Assembly (NCBI GenBank): GCA_009901575.1
Contig: WXYP01000003.1
Span: 372,001-436,000 of the forward strand
DNA: 64,000 bases
DNA from: Flavobacteriaceae bacterium R38
GTDB taxonomy: Bacteria; Bacteroidota; Bacteroidia; Flavobacteriales; Flavobacteriaceae
Direction of reading: 5' to 3'
The notes under the pieces are model-generated. The model had not been told where the DNA came from. It made no database searches and saw nothing but the letters and a program-made list of their open reading frames with translations. This document shows positions 53,240-62,011 of this stretch, one piece after another. A program made the translations under genes and the position numbers. Position 1 is the stretch's first letter, and every line of letters begins with the position of its first letter.

Positions 53240-53267
53240 TTTGAAATATAATTAATTCATACTTTTG
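53240..53267 (+). promoter_or_regulatory. Promoter of pckA
   Basis: TTTG (53240-53243), a 16-bp spacer and TACTTTTG (53260-53267) form a near-consensus promoter, 34 nt before the ATG. The spacer is a little shorter than the usual 19 bp. Confidence 0.65.
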
Positions 53268-53301
53268 CACTTTAAAAATAACAATACAATAAGTAAGTTT
53301 T

Positions 53302-54909
53302 ATGGCTACTAAGACACCTATCTCGAAAGAAATTTCATTGGATAATTACGGGATTAAAGAAGCTAAGATTTTTTATCAATTACCTTCAGATGAGCTTCAT
53401 CAAATTACATTAGAAAAAAATCAGGGCGTAGAAGCTTCTTCGGGTGCTTTGGCTGTTAATACAGGGAAATTTACAGGACGTTCTCCAAAAGACCGTTTTA
53501 TCGTTAAAGATGATATCACCGCCGAAAAAGTATGGTGGGGAGACATTAATATTCCTTTTGATGCAGATAAGTTTGATAAACTGTATGATAAAGTGACTGC
53601 ATACCTTTCGGAGAAAGAGGTTTATGTAAGAGATTGTTTTGCCTGTGCAGATCCTAATTACAAATTGAGTATCAGGGTAATTAATGAATACCCCTGGTCA
53701 AATCTTTTTGTTTACAATATGTTTCTGAGACCGACTAACGAAGAGCTTGTTGATTTTTCTGCGGATTGGACAGTTGTGAATGCTCCCGGATTTTTAGCAA
53801 ACCCGGAAGAAGACGGAACACGTCAGGACAATTTTGCAATCTTAAACTTCTCAAGAAAAATTGCTTTAATTGGAGGTACAGGTTATACCGGAGAAATCAA
53901 AAAAGGAATTTTTTCTGCGTTGAATTTTGAATTACCTGTTTTCAAGAATACACTACCGATGCACTGTAGTTCGAATGTTGGTAAAGATGGAGAGACTGCT
54001 ATTTTCTTTGGACTTTCAGGTACAGGAAAAACAACACTTTCTGCAGATCCGGATAGAAAACTGATAGGAGACGATGAGCATGGTTGGACAAACGAAAACA
54101 GTGTGTTTAACTTTGAAGGAGGATGTTATGCTAAAGTAATTAATCTTTCCGCAGAGAGTGAACCGGAAATTTATAATGCAATTAAAAAAGGAGCAATTCT
54201 TGAGAACGTTATCTTAAGTGAAAACGGAGTTGTAGATTTTGAAGATACTTCAATTACTCAAAATACAAGAGTTAGTTATCCTATTCACCATATAGAGAAT
54301 ATTCAAACTCCTTCTATTGGGCATAAGCCTAAGAATATTTTCTTTTTAACGGCAGATGCTTTTGGAGTATTGCCTCCAATTTCAAAATTAACTCCTGGTC
54401 AGGCAGCATATCATTTTATATCTGGATATACAGCTAAGGTAGCTGGTACAGAGGCAGGTATTGATGAACCTGTTCCTTCTTTTTCAGCGTGTTTTGGGGC
54501 ACCATTTATGCCGTTACATCCAACTGAATATGCAGAGATGTTAAGTAAGAAAATGCAAGAAGCCGGAGTAAATGTGTGGCTAATTAACACAGGATGGACC
54601 GGAGGACCTTATGGTGTTGGACATAGAATGAAATTAAAGTATACTCGTGCTATGATAACGGCTGCTATGAACGGGGAACTGGGAGCAGAAATTAATAAAG
54701 AAGATTATCACATACATTCTGTTTTTGGAGTAGCTCAGCCTAGAACATGTCCTAATGTTCCGGATGAAGTATTAAGTCCAAGAAAAACATGGAATGACGA
54801 CGAAGGTTACTACAAAAAAGCAAAACAGTTAGCTGATGCTTTTAAAGAGAACTTTAAGAAATTTGAATCGTATGCTAATCAGGAAATCTTAGAAGGAGGC
54901 CCTAGATAA
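53302..54909 (+). CDS. pckA: Phosphoenolpyruvate carboxykinase (ATP)
   Basis: This 535-residue enzyme converts oxaloacetate plus ATP to PEP, the entry to gluconeogenesis. The kinase-1a loop FGLSGTGKTTLS, the metal-binding LIGDDEHGW and the C-terminal GWTGGPYGVGHRMKLKYTR segments are all present. RSPKDRFIV gives the oxaloacetate loop. It is full length and monocistronic, with a bidirectional terminator. Confidence 0.98.
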   Translation: MATKTPISKEISLDNYGIKEAKIFYQLPSDELHQITLEKNQGVEASSGALAVNTGKFTGRSPKDRFIVKDDITAEKVWWGDINIPFDADKFDKLYDKVTAYLSEKEVYVRDCFACADPNYKLSIRVINEYPWSNLFVYNMFLRPTNEELVDFSADWTVVNAPGFLANPEEDGTRQDNFAILNFSRKIALIGGTGYTGEIKKGIFSALNFELPVFKNTLPMHCSSNVGKDGETAIFFGLSGTGKTTLSADPDRKLIGDDEHGWTNENSVFNFEGGCYAKVINLSAESEPEIYNAIKKGAILENVILSENGVVDFEDTSITQNTRVSYPIHHIENIQTPSIGHKPKNIFFLTADAFGVLPPISKLTPGQAAYHFISGYTAKVAGTEAGIDEPVPSFSACFGAPFMPLHPTEYAEMLSKKMQEAGVNVWLINTGWTGGPYGVGHRMKLKYTRAMITAAMNGELGAEINKEDYHIHSVFGVAQPRTCPNVPDEVLSPRKTWNDDEGYYKKAKQLADAFKENFKKFESYANQEILEGGPR

Positions 54910-54934
54910 TATAGTATTCGGGAGAATAAAAATA

Positions 54935-54962
54935 AAAAACCCTCTTAAAAAAGAGGGTTTTT
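54935..54962. terminator. Bidirectional terminator between pckA and hemD
   Basis: The 12-bp perfect stem AAAAACCCTCTT/AAGAGGGTTTTT has a 4-nt A-loop and T-runs on both strands. Confidence 0.9.
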
Positions 54963-54965
54963 TAT

Positions 54966-55712
54966 TTATTTCTTGTTTACTGAGTTTATGTATTTTTGAA
55001 GTGCCATTGTCATAGACGGTGTCTCTGGCGTAGGTGCCTGGATGTCTATTCTTAGGCTACAGTCTTTTGCTGCTTTTACTGTAGTATTTCCAAAAACAGC
55101 AATTCTTGTATCATTTTGTTCGAAATCAGGGAAATTTTTAAATAGAGATTCAATCCCTGAAGGACTGAAAAATACTAAAATATCATAATACACATCTCTT
55201 AAATCAGATAGGTCACTTATGACAGTTTTGTAAAGTGTGGCTCTTTTCCAGTCTACTTTTAATTCATCAAGAAGAACAGGAACCTTGGCTTTTAACATGT
55301 CTGAAGAAGGTAAAAGAAATTTTTCATCCTTGTATTTCTTGATCAGCGGAGTTAAATCTTCAAAAGTCCTTTTTCCTACATAAATTTTACGTTTTCTGTA
55401 AACAACATATTTTTGAAGATAATAAGCAACAGCTTCAGATTGACAGAAATACTTCATTGAATCCGGAACTTTAAAACGCATCTCTTCAGCAATTCTAAAA
55501 AAGTGATCTACAGAATTTCTACTCGTTAGAATTATAGCGGTGTATTGAGATAAATCAATTTTTTGCTGTCTTACTTCCTTAGCATCAACTCCCTCTACAT
55601 GAATAAACGGTCTAAAATCGATTTTTACTTTTTGCTTTTCTATAAGCTTTAAGTAAGGAGAGTTTTCTACTTTAGGCTCGGGTTGGGAAACCAAGATTGT
55701 TTTTACTTTCAT
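54966..55712 (-). CDS. hemD: Uroporphyrinogen-III synthase
   Basis: This 248-residue two-domain cyclase makes uroporphyrinogen III for haem. It has low but recognisable HemD pattern: TILVSQPEP, TAIILTSRNSVDHFF, LLPSSDMLK, LVFFSPSGIESLF and IAVFGNTTVKAAKD. Other haem genes are absent here. It follows the DUF4271 gene on the same strand, a conserved pair in Flavobacteriia. Confidence 0.88.
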   Translation of the reverse strand: MKVKTILVSQPEPKVENSPYLKLIEKQKVKIDFRPFIHVEGVDAKEVRQQKIDLSQYTAIILTSRNSVDHFFRIAEEMRFKVPDSMKYFCQSEAVAYYLQKYVVYRKRKIYVGKRTFEDLTPLIKKYKDEKFLLPSSDMLKAKVPVLLDELKVDWKRATLYKTVISDLSDLRDVYYDILVFFSPSGIESLFKNFPDFEQNDTRIAVFGNTTVKAAKDCSLRIDIQAPTPETPSMTMALQKYINSVNKK

Positions 55713-55739
55713 ATAAACTTCTAGTTTTAACTCTTGTTA

Positions 55740-56384
55740 CTAAAATACCAATTTAAAAGCTATTAAATATGGTGAGATTTCAAGTGCGCAAAGATACAAA
55801 ATAAAATAAAATAGATTGTTAAGAATTAATTTTTGCTGATTTTTTAACGTTAAGACAAAGGCAATACTATTTAGCACGATAAATAGTATAATTGTTATCA
55901 ATATAACAGTTTTTTTGTCTAATGGGCTATAGACTAATAATGTAATAAGTGGTAAGATCACTATAGAAATAAGGCTTCGATAGCTGACTTTGTGGAAATT
56001 ATAAAGCTCGGTAAAGAAATCGATATTGAAAATAACAGCGATTAATTTCTCTAAATAATATTTAAAAAGAATAATTAAAGCTATTCCAATAATAATGATC
56101 AGAATATTGTATTCAAGAGGATAACCAAAATAGTAACCCACAAACCTGACAAAAAAACCAAATACAATGACTTGTACAAAAAAGAGAAGAATATTAAACG
56201 TACCAAAATTCAAGTTTTGATCTTTTCCATAAATTTTTAAATACTTATTGGAAATGAATAATTCCATAAAGGTTTGAAACCTGATTTCATGAGCAATTTT
56301 TGTAATCGTAATTAATACAAAACAACTCAATAGTAAGAGCGTTTCTATAGTATTAAGTTCAATATATCTGTTAATTGCTTCCAT
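55740..56384 (-). CDS. DUF4271 family membrane protein
   Basis: This 214-residue protein has about seven membrane helices and charged loops (LFISNKYLKIYGKDQNLNFG). The hydrophobic pattern fits DUF4271, a Bacteroidota family of unknown function usually next to hemD. It lies directly after the GT39 gene (stop and start adjacent). Confidence 0.82.
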   Translation of the reverse strand: MEAINRYIELNTIETLLLLSCFVLITITKIAHEIRFQTFMELFISNKYLKIYGKDQNLNFGTFNILLFFVQVIVFGFFVRFVGYYFGYPLEYNILIIIIGIALIILFKYYLEKLIAVIFNIDFFTELYNFHKVSYRSLISIVILPLITLLVYSPLDKKTVILITIILFIVLNSIAFVLTLKNQQKLILNNLFYFILYLCALEISPYLIAFKLVF

Positions 56385-58064
56385 TTATTTTTCTAATGAG
56401 ATAATATTTCCTTGAAATCCCATGGGTAAATTATTTTCCCTTATTGTAATTCTAAAAAAAGAAGCGCCTTTTAATTTATCTGGGTTCTCTAATTTGGCTT
56501 TTATTTTAATGCTTTCTTTTGGGAGAATAATTTTATTATCCAGATTTTTTCTTAAAGACAAATATAAAGTATCTATCACAGCTTTTTTTTGAGTTAAAGT
56601 AAGACCATAAAACTTTAACTGGCTTAATTTAATTTTTTCATGATACGGATTTTTTAATTGAAAGCTTATAGAATCTTTCCCTGAGGTATTGAAACCTTTT
56701 TCATCTAAGGTGATTTTAAGCTTTCTATATGAGAAGTAATTATCGAGAAATATGCCTTTCCATCGGATGTTTTTTCGTTTTTGCGTATACTCAAAAGTAG
56801 CATCTGCATCTTTTTGAGCAGATAAAAAAGCAACATCTTTACGTTGGAATTTATATTCAGAACTATCCAAATCAAACTGATTCTCTCTAAACGGAAATCC
56901 GTTTGCAGAAATAGCATCAATTCCAGAATAAAAAGAATACATAGTAGCATTGGTATAAGAATTCCTGAAAACTATTGGACGTCCTTTCGACTTTTTCTGT
57001 AATTCTGCTACCCATTTCTTGTTGCCATGAGATTCATATAGAATAGGTGAAACACGTTCATCAATAAGTGCAACCCTTAAGAAAAGAATAATTATTAAAC
57101 CAACTGTACTCAATCTGTATAACCATTTCTTGATATTTTGATGATGGAGTGCGTATTTAAACGAGATAATTATTAAAGGTAACATCACCAGAAGTGTCCA
57201 TTGTGCCTGAGTTCTTCTGTTAAAAGATGATATTAGAAAGAAAATAAATATCCCGTATACGATAAACGACAGGCCTTTATCAAAAACGGTTTCTTTTTTA
57301 TAGTTATAAAAGCTCCAATATACTACAGGAAAGGCTAGGCCAATAGTCGTAAAAAAACCTAACAGGTAGTCGAGAGTAAAACTTATTTTGTATTTACTAT
57401 TAGCTCTTTCAATTAAATGATATTTTAATGAATTAAAGTCATTTTCATATAGCCAATATAAATGTGGACTGTATAAGATTAACGCTAAAATAGCTGCTGT
57501 CCAAAACCTTTTGTTAAACAGTAATTTAATGTTAGAAGCTATGATAAATCCTATAACCAATACCGCATGGTATTTACTATACATCATTCCAGTCATACTA
57601 ATGGCTAATATTATGATATGCAAGGTTTTTTCCTGCTCCAGAAATTTTTTATATGCCCATAGAAAAAGTGCAGCAAAGAATAAAAGAGGAGTATCCGGTA
57701 ACATAAAAAAGCCATAGACATTAAACAAGGCAACAGATGCAGTCAACACACAAAATAATTTGACATTCTCGTATTTTAAGGTATTGTCAATAGCTTTCCA
57801 TAAAAAATAAATCGTTCCCGAGAATAGAAAAGCAGAAAAGAATCGTACGCCAAGCTCTTTGTTAAATAATGCAGAACCTATTTTTACCAGAAAAGCAACC
57901 ATAGGCGGATGATCAAAGTAACCCCAATCTAAATTTTTGGAAAAATACCAATAATAAGATTCGTCAAGAATAAGTTCTGTTGCAAAACTTTGAAGTAAAT
58001 TGATAAGAGTAAGAAGGATTAAAAAACCATAAAATATTCTTTTGGATTTTTGCTTTTCACTCAT
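56385..58064 (-). CDS. Glycosyltransferase family 39 (ArnT/PMT-like)
   Basis: This 559-residue membrane enzyme uses a lipid-linked sugar donor. The first periplasmic loop has DESYYWYFSKNLDWGYFDHPP, with the catalytic acidic residue. About ten helices run to residue 330, then a soluble C-terminal domain of about 230 residues. It is divergent from a dolichol-phosphate mannose synthase-like gene that probably makes its donor. Confidence 0.87.
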   Translation of the reverse strand: MSEKQKSKRIFYGFLILLTLINLLQSFATELILDESYYWYFSKNLDWGYFDHPPMVAFLVKIGSALFNKELGVRFFSAFLFSGTIYFLWKAIDNTLKYENVKLFCVLTASVALFNVYGFFMLPDTPLLFFAALFLWAYKKFLEQEKTLHIIILAISMTGMMYSKYHAVLVIGFIIASNIKLLFNKRFWTAAILALILYSPHLYWLYENDFNSLKYHLIERANSKYKISFTLDYLLGFFTTIGLAFPVVYWSFYNYKKETVFDKGLSFIVYGIFIFFLISSFNRRTQAQWTLLVMLPLIIISFKYALHHQNIKKWLYRLSTVGLIIILFLRVALIDERVSPILYESHGNKKWVAELQKKSKGRPIVFRNSYTNATMYSFYSGIDAISANGFPFRENQFDLDSSEYKFQRKDVAFLSAQKDADATFEYTQKRKNIRWKGIFLDNYFSYRKLKITLDEKGFNTSGKDSISFQLKNPYHEKIKLSQLKFYGLTLTQKKAVIDTLYLSLRKNLDNKIILPKESIKIKAKLENPDKLKGASFFRITIRENNLPMGFQGNIISLEK

Positions 58065-58084
58065 AAAAGGTTAAGAATTTTGAA

Positions 58085-58092
58085 CAAAAATA
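58085..58092 (-). promoter_or_regulatory. -7 promoter element for the GT39-DUF4271-hemD operon
   Basis: The minus strand reads TATTTTTG, matching TAnnTTTG, 20 nt before the GT39 start codon. Confidence 0.5.
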
Positions 58093-58168
58093 CTTAATTA
58101 ATTCAAAGAAAATCACGTTAAATCCATCTTAAACACGGCTTTATAGTATTAAAAGTATTTTAATGTTT

Positions 58169-58176
58169 TATTTTTG
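58169..58176 (+). promoter_or_regulatory. -7 promoter element for the glycosyltransferase-dihydroorotase operon
   Basis: TATTTTTG matches TAnnTTTG, 16 nt before the start codon at 58193. Confidence 0.55.
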
Positions 58177-58192
58177 CTGTGTTTATTAAAAA

Positions 58193-58936
58193 ATGTCTAT
58201 GAACTCGGATAGTTTGGTCATAATTCCAACCTACAATGAAATTGAAAATATCGATCTTATCATAGATGCTGTTTTTCAATTAGATAAGAAGTTTCATATT
58301 TTAATTGTCGATGATAATTCTCCGGATAAAACAGCAGATAAAGTTCAGGAATTACAACATAAATACTCTCAGGAATTATTTTTAGAAGTACGTAAAGAAA
58401 AATCAGGGTTAGGAACAGCATATATTCACGGATTCAAATGGGCTTTGTCTCATAACTATGATTATATCTTTGAAATGGATGCCGATTTTTCTCATAACCC
58501 TATAGATTTGATCCGGCTTTATGAAGCTTGTAAACTGGATGATGTAGATGTAGCCATAGGGTCGAGATATGTTAAGGGAGTTAATGTTGTAAACTGGCCG
58601 TTAAACCGTGTTTTGCTATCGTATGGGGCGTCATTTTATGTGAAGCTCATTACCGGAATGAAGGTACATGACCCTACATCAGGATTCATTTGTTATAAGA
58701 GAAAAGTTATTGAAAGCATTAACCTGGACAAAATTAGATTTGTAGGTTATGCGTTTCAGGTGGAGATGAAATTCAGGGCTCATTTGAGAAAATTTATCCT
58801 TAAAGAAGTTCCCATTATTTTTACCGACAGGATTCGTGGAGTTTCAAAAATGAATGGTAAAATAATCAGTGAAGCTGTTTACGGAGTTTTAGCAATGAAA
58901 TTTAGAAGTATATTTAGTAAAAATAAATTTGACTAA
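58193..58936 (+). CDS. Polyprenol monophosphomannose synthase-like GT2 glycosyltransferase
   Basis: This 247-residue GT2 enzyme has SLVIIPTYNEIENIDLII at the N-terminus, VDDNSPDKTA as the nucleotide-binding loop, and MDADFSHNP as the DxD metal site. No C-terminal membrane helices are present. It probably makes polyprenyl-phosphate-mannose or -glucose for GT39-type transferases such as the divergent neighbour. The stop overlaps the dihydroorotase ATG by one base. Confidence 0.93.
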   Translation: MSMNSDSLVIIPTYNEIENIDLIIDAVFQLDKKFHILIVDDNSPDKTADKVQELQHKYSQELFLEVRKEKSGLGTAYIHGFKWALSHNYDYIFEMDADFSHNPIDLIRLYEACKLDDVDVAIGSRYVKGVNVVNWPLNRVLLSYGASFYVKLITGMKVHDPTSGFICYKRKVIESINLDKIRFVGYAFQVEMKFRAHLRKFILKEVPIIFTDRIRGVSKMNGKIISEAVYGVLAMKFRSIFSKNKFD

Positions 58937-60270
58937 TGGCAATACTAATTAAAAATGCACGAATTGTAAATCAAGGCAGTATTCTTGAAAGCGATGTATT
59001 GATTGAAGGTGAAAGAATAAAAAAAATAGCAGAAGACATTACTGCTACAAATGAAATGGAGGTGGTAGATGCCAACGGGAGCTATTTGTTTCCAGGATTT
59101 ATCGATGATCAAGTGCATTTCAGGGAGCCGGGTTTAACTCATAAAGGAAATATAGCAACAGAAAGCAAAGCCGCTGTAGCAGGAGGAATTACTACTTTTA
59201 TAGAGCAGCCCAATACCAATCCGCAAACAACAACCATAGATAAATTAGAAGAAAAATTTGGAATAGCTTCCAGGACAGCTTACACTAATTATTCGTTTAT
59301 GTTTGGTGGAACAAATGATAATCTGGAAGAGATTAAACGCCTGGACAAAAATGCTTGTGCCGGTGTAAAGTTATTTTTAGGTTCTTCTACCGGGAACATG
59401 CTGGTTGATAACGAACAAGTGATAGAAAGAATATTTTCAAGTACAGATATGGTTATTTCTGCTCATTGTGAAGATGAAAAAACCATAAGAGAAAATATGG
59501 AAAGGCATTTATCAATGTATGGAGATGATATTCCCATTAAATATCATCCGGTTATCAGAAGTGAAGAAGCATGTTATTTATCTTCTTCAAGAGCCATAGC
59601 ATTAGCCGAAAAAACAGGAGCGAGGCTCCATGTTTTTCATATATCTACGGGAAAAGAGACCGAACAATTTAGAAATGATATTCCTTTAAAAGAAAAGAAG
59701 ATAACCGGAGAAGTTTGTATTCACCATTTATGGTTTTCTGATGCCGATTATGACAATAAAGGGACATTTATAAAATGGAATCCTGCAATTAAGAAAGCTT
59801 CGGACAGAGATGCACTTTGGAAAGCAGTTTTAGATGATAGGATAGATATTATTGCGACAGATCATGCTCCTCATACTTTAGAAGAAAAGCAATCGGTTTA
59901 TACAAAAGCTCCATCAGGAGGACCTTTAGTGCAACATGCTTTTCCTGCTATGATAGAAGCATATCACCAGGGGAAAATCTCTTTGGAAAAGATTGTAGAA
60001 AAGATGTGTCATAACCCTGCAATTTTATTTGATATTAAAGAAAGAGGGTATATCAAGGAAGGTTATTATGCAGATTTGGTATTAATTGATTTAAATAGTC
60101 CCTGGCAAGTCACTAAACAAAATATCTTATATAAATGTGGATGGTCTCCTTTTGAAGGAACTTCTTTTAGATCTAAAATCACTCATACCTTTATCAATGG
60201 AAATCTGGCATATAATAAAGGTGTTTTTTCAGAAGAAAGAAATGTTAAACGCTTAGAATTTAATAGATGA
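58936..60270 (+). CDS. pyrC: Dihydroorotase (class I type)
   Basis: This 444-residue amidohydrolase cyclises carbamoyl-aspartate for pyrimidine synthesis. It has AVAGGITTFIEQPNT, the KLFLGSSTGN carboxylated-Lys region, SAHCEDEKT and DHAPH. The first metal motif reads DDQVHFREPG, so the usual HxH is QxH, a form I recall from other Bacteroidota dihydroorotases. It sits between a polyprenol sugar synthase gene and a DUF4296 lipoprotein gene with overlaps at both ends. Confidence 0.9.
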   Translation: MAILIKNARIVNQGSILESDVLIEGERIKKIAEDITATNEMEVVDANGSYLFPGFIDDQVHFREPGLTHKGNIATESKAAVAGGITTFIEQPNTNPQTTTIDKLEEKFGIASRTAYTNYSFMFGGTNDNLEEIKRLDKNACAGVKLFLGSSTGNMLVDNEQVIERIFSSTDMVISAHCEDEKTIRENMERHLSMYGDDIPIKYHPVIRSEEACYLSSSRAIALAEKTGARLHVFHISTGKETEQFRNDIPLKEKKITGEVCIHHLWFSDADYDNKGTFIKWNPAIKKASDRDALWKAVLDDRIDIIATDHAPHTLEEKQSVYTKAPSGGPLVQHAFPAMIEAYHQGKISLEKIVEKMCHNPAILFDIKERGYIKEGYYADLVLIDLNSPWQVTKQNILYKCGWSPFEGTSFRSKITHTFINGNLAYNKGVFSEERNVKRLEFNR

Positions 60271-60728
60271 AAAAGGCATTGATAGGTTGTAAAGGTATCA
60301 AAAATGTATTAACATTATCGCTGGTTGTTGTAATCAGTTTTTCGTCTTGTAAAAAAGATGAATATGAGAAACCTGAAAATCTTATTGATGAAGATACAAT
60401 GAGTGATATCTTATATGAGATAGCTGTTTTTTATGCTGCGAAGAGTTTAAACAATAAGAAAATCAAGGAAGAACGGTTTGACCCTAAAACTTTTATTTAT
60501 GAACAATTTGGAGTAGATAGCGCACAATTTGCAAATAGTAGTGTGTATTACGCTTCAAAATCTAATGTAAATATCAGGATTTATAAGCGAGTAGAAGATC
60601 GTCTAAAATTAGAAAAAGAGAGGCTTGAGTCAGAATCCGATGCCAGGAAGAAAAAAGACTCAATAGATGCCGCAAATAAAATATTAAAAAAGGATACGAC
60701 CAAGATTCAAAAACCTTCGAAGGATTAG
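60267..60728 (+). CDS. DUF4296 family lipoprotein
   Basis: This 153-residue protein has an N-terminal signal and a lipobox SFSSCKKD (Cys at about residue 29), followed by helical segments (MSDILYEIAVFYAAKSLN) and a very charged C-terminal tail, fitting Bacteroidota DUF4296. The function is unknown. It is coupled to pyrC by a 4-bp overlap, and its stop codon overlaps that of the convergent epimerase gene. Confidence 0.82.
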   Translation: MKKALIGCKGIKNVLTLSLVVVISFSSCKKDEYEKPENLIDEDTMSDILYEIAVFYAAKSLNNKKIKEERFDPKTFIYEQFGVDSAQFANSSVYYASKSNVNIRIYKRVEDRLKLEKERLESESDARKKKDSIDAANKILKKDTTKIQKPSKD

Positions 60729-61723
60729 TTTGTAATTCGTTTACAAATGAGGCGAATAGATTCCTCAAGAGGCTTAAAATTATAATTCAGATCATTTTTG
60801 ATTTTCTCGTTACTAAAAGAGCTTTGACGAGAAAGGAATTCTACGGTAGACCGGGACAGTAATCTTTTTCTTCCGGTTAAAAATGCTTTGATAGCATCAA
60901 AAAAACAAGCTATGTTAAGCATTAAAAGAGAAGCTTCTTTTTTTAATTCAGGTTTCTCTAATTCTTTAGCAATAGTGTTTAATAGTTTTTTAAAACTCCA
61001 ATTTTCACTTACTAAAATGTAATTTTCATTGTGAATTTCACTTTCCATCAGGGCTGTCATAATATTGACCACATCTTCTACATCAACAAAACCGCTTCCT
61101 CCTGGAGTATAATAACTCAAACCTTTTGTAACCTTATTGAATATTTCACTGCTTCCTGAACTAAACCCCGCACCTAAAACTACTCCCGGGCTTACAACAA
61201 TGGTTTTAATACCTTCCTGAGAGCCTCTCCAGATTTCCATTTCTGCACCGTATTTGGAAATAGCATAATTGCTGTTTTTTGCCTCCGGATTCCAATGAGT
61301 TTCTTCATTTATCGGTGTATTGGTCTCTCCTTTTCCAAATGCGGCAATAGAACTTACGTGGCAAAGCTTTTTGATTTTATGCTCAATAGATAAATTGACA
61401 ATATTGGCAGTACCTTCTATATTAACTTTTCGCAGATTGATGTAATCCTCTTTTTGAAATGATATAAGAGCAGCACAATGATAAACATATTCAATGTCTT
61501 GAAAAGCTTTTTCCAGTGACGGAATGTTATTAAGATCGGCTTTTACCCATTCTACAGAAGCAAAGAGGGTTTTGTAATCATCAGTATAAAAAGAAAATAT
61601 CTTTTGAACAGTTTCCAGTTTACCGTGATCTCTGTATATAGCTCTAACCTTTTCTTTCTTAACTGCTAATTGATAGAGTAAATGAGAACCTATTAAACCT
61701 GTACCACCTGTAACTAAAATCAT
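60725..61723 (-). CDS. NAD-dependent epimerase/dehydratase family protein
   Basis: This 332-residue extended-SDR protein begins MILVTGGTGLIGSHLLYQL (GxxGxxG) and has the YAISKYGAE catalytic Tyr-Lys pair (about residues 152-160). The pattern is closest to dihydroflavonol reductase-like/nucleoside-sugar epimerases. The substrate is unknown. The -7 element TACCTTTG ends 5 nt before the ATG, so the transcript may be leaderless. Confidence 0.87.
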   Translation of the reverse strand: MILVTGGTGLIGSHLLYQLAVKKEKVRAIYRDHGKLETVQKIFSFYTDDYKTLFASVEWVKADLNNIPSLEKAFQDIEYVYHCAALISFQKEDYINLRKVNIEGTANIVNLSIEHKIKKLCHVSSIAAFGKGETNTPINEETHWNPEAKNSNYAISKYGAEMEIWRGSQEGIKTIVVSPGVVLGAGFSSGSSEIFNKVTKGLSYYTPGGSGFVDVEDVVNIMTALMESEIHNENYILVSENWSFKKLLNTIAKELEKPELKKEASLLMLNIACFFDAIKAFLTGRKRLLSRSTVEFLSRQSSFSNEKIKNDLNYNFKPLEESIRLICKRITN

Positions 61724-61728
61724 AAGAC

Positions 61729-61736
61729 AAAGGTAA
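61729..61736 (-). promoter_or_regulatory. -7 promoter element for the epimerase gene
   Basis: The minus strand reads TACCTTTG, matching TAnnTTTG, ending 5 nt before the start codon. The implied start site is at or next to the ATG. Confidence 0.45.
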
Positions 61737-61750
61737 GCCTTATGATATTA

Positions 61751-61912
61751 ATACCATTTACTATTTGAATTTACCGTAATAAAACGCCCTTTTTCCCTTT
61801 CTATTTCATTATAAAAATGAATCAGAACCATGGCTATGTTTAATTTTTTTAAATCATATAAAGAAAAAAATCATCATTTTCTTTTACAATAAATCCAAAC
61901 AATAACTGGTAT
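61751..61912 (+). mobile_element. MITE-like element with terminal inverted repeats, copy B
   Basis: This 162-bp element begins ATACCATTTACTATTTG and ends CCAAACAATAACTGGTAT. Its ends are inverted repeats over about 30 bp (for example TTTGAATTTA against TTTGGATTTA read from the other end), perfect at ATACCA/TGGTAT. It is the second copy of 33003-33151, again in a divergent intergenic region and in the same orientation relative to the downstream plus-strand gene. No ORF and no clear target-site duplication were seen. Confidence 0.82.
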
Positions 61913-61977
61913 GAGATAAAAAATGAATTTAAAACTTAAAGAAGGGAATTAGTTTTTATCTTTTATAGGATTACAAC

Positions 61978-61985
61978 TATCTTTG
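61978..61985 (+). promoter_or_regulatory. -7 promoter element for tyrS
   Basis: TATCTTTG matches TAnnTTTG, 26 nt before the tyrS ATG and 65 bp after the MITE-like element. Confidence 0.6.
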
Positions 61986-62011
61986 CGCTTGTTTAAATTA
62001 AAAGAGATAAT

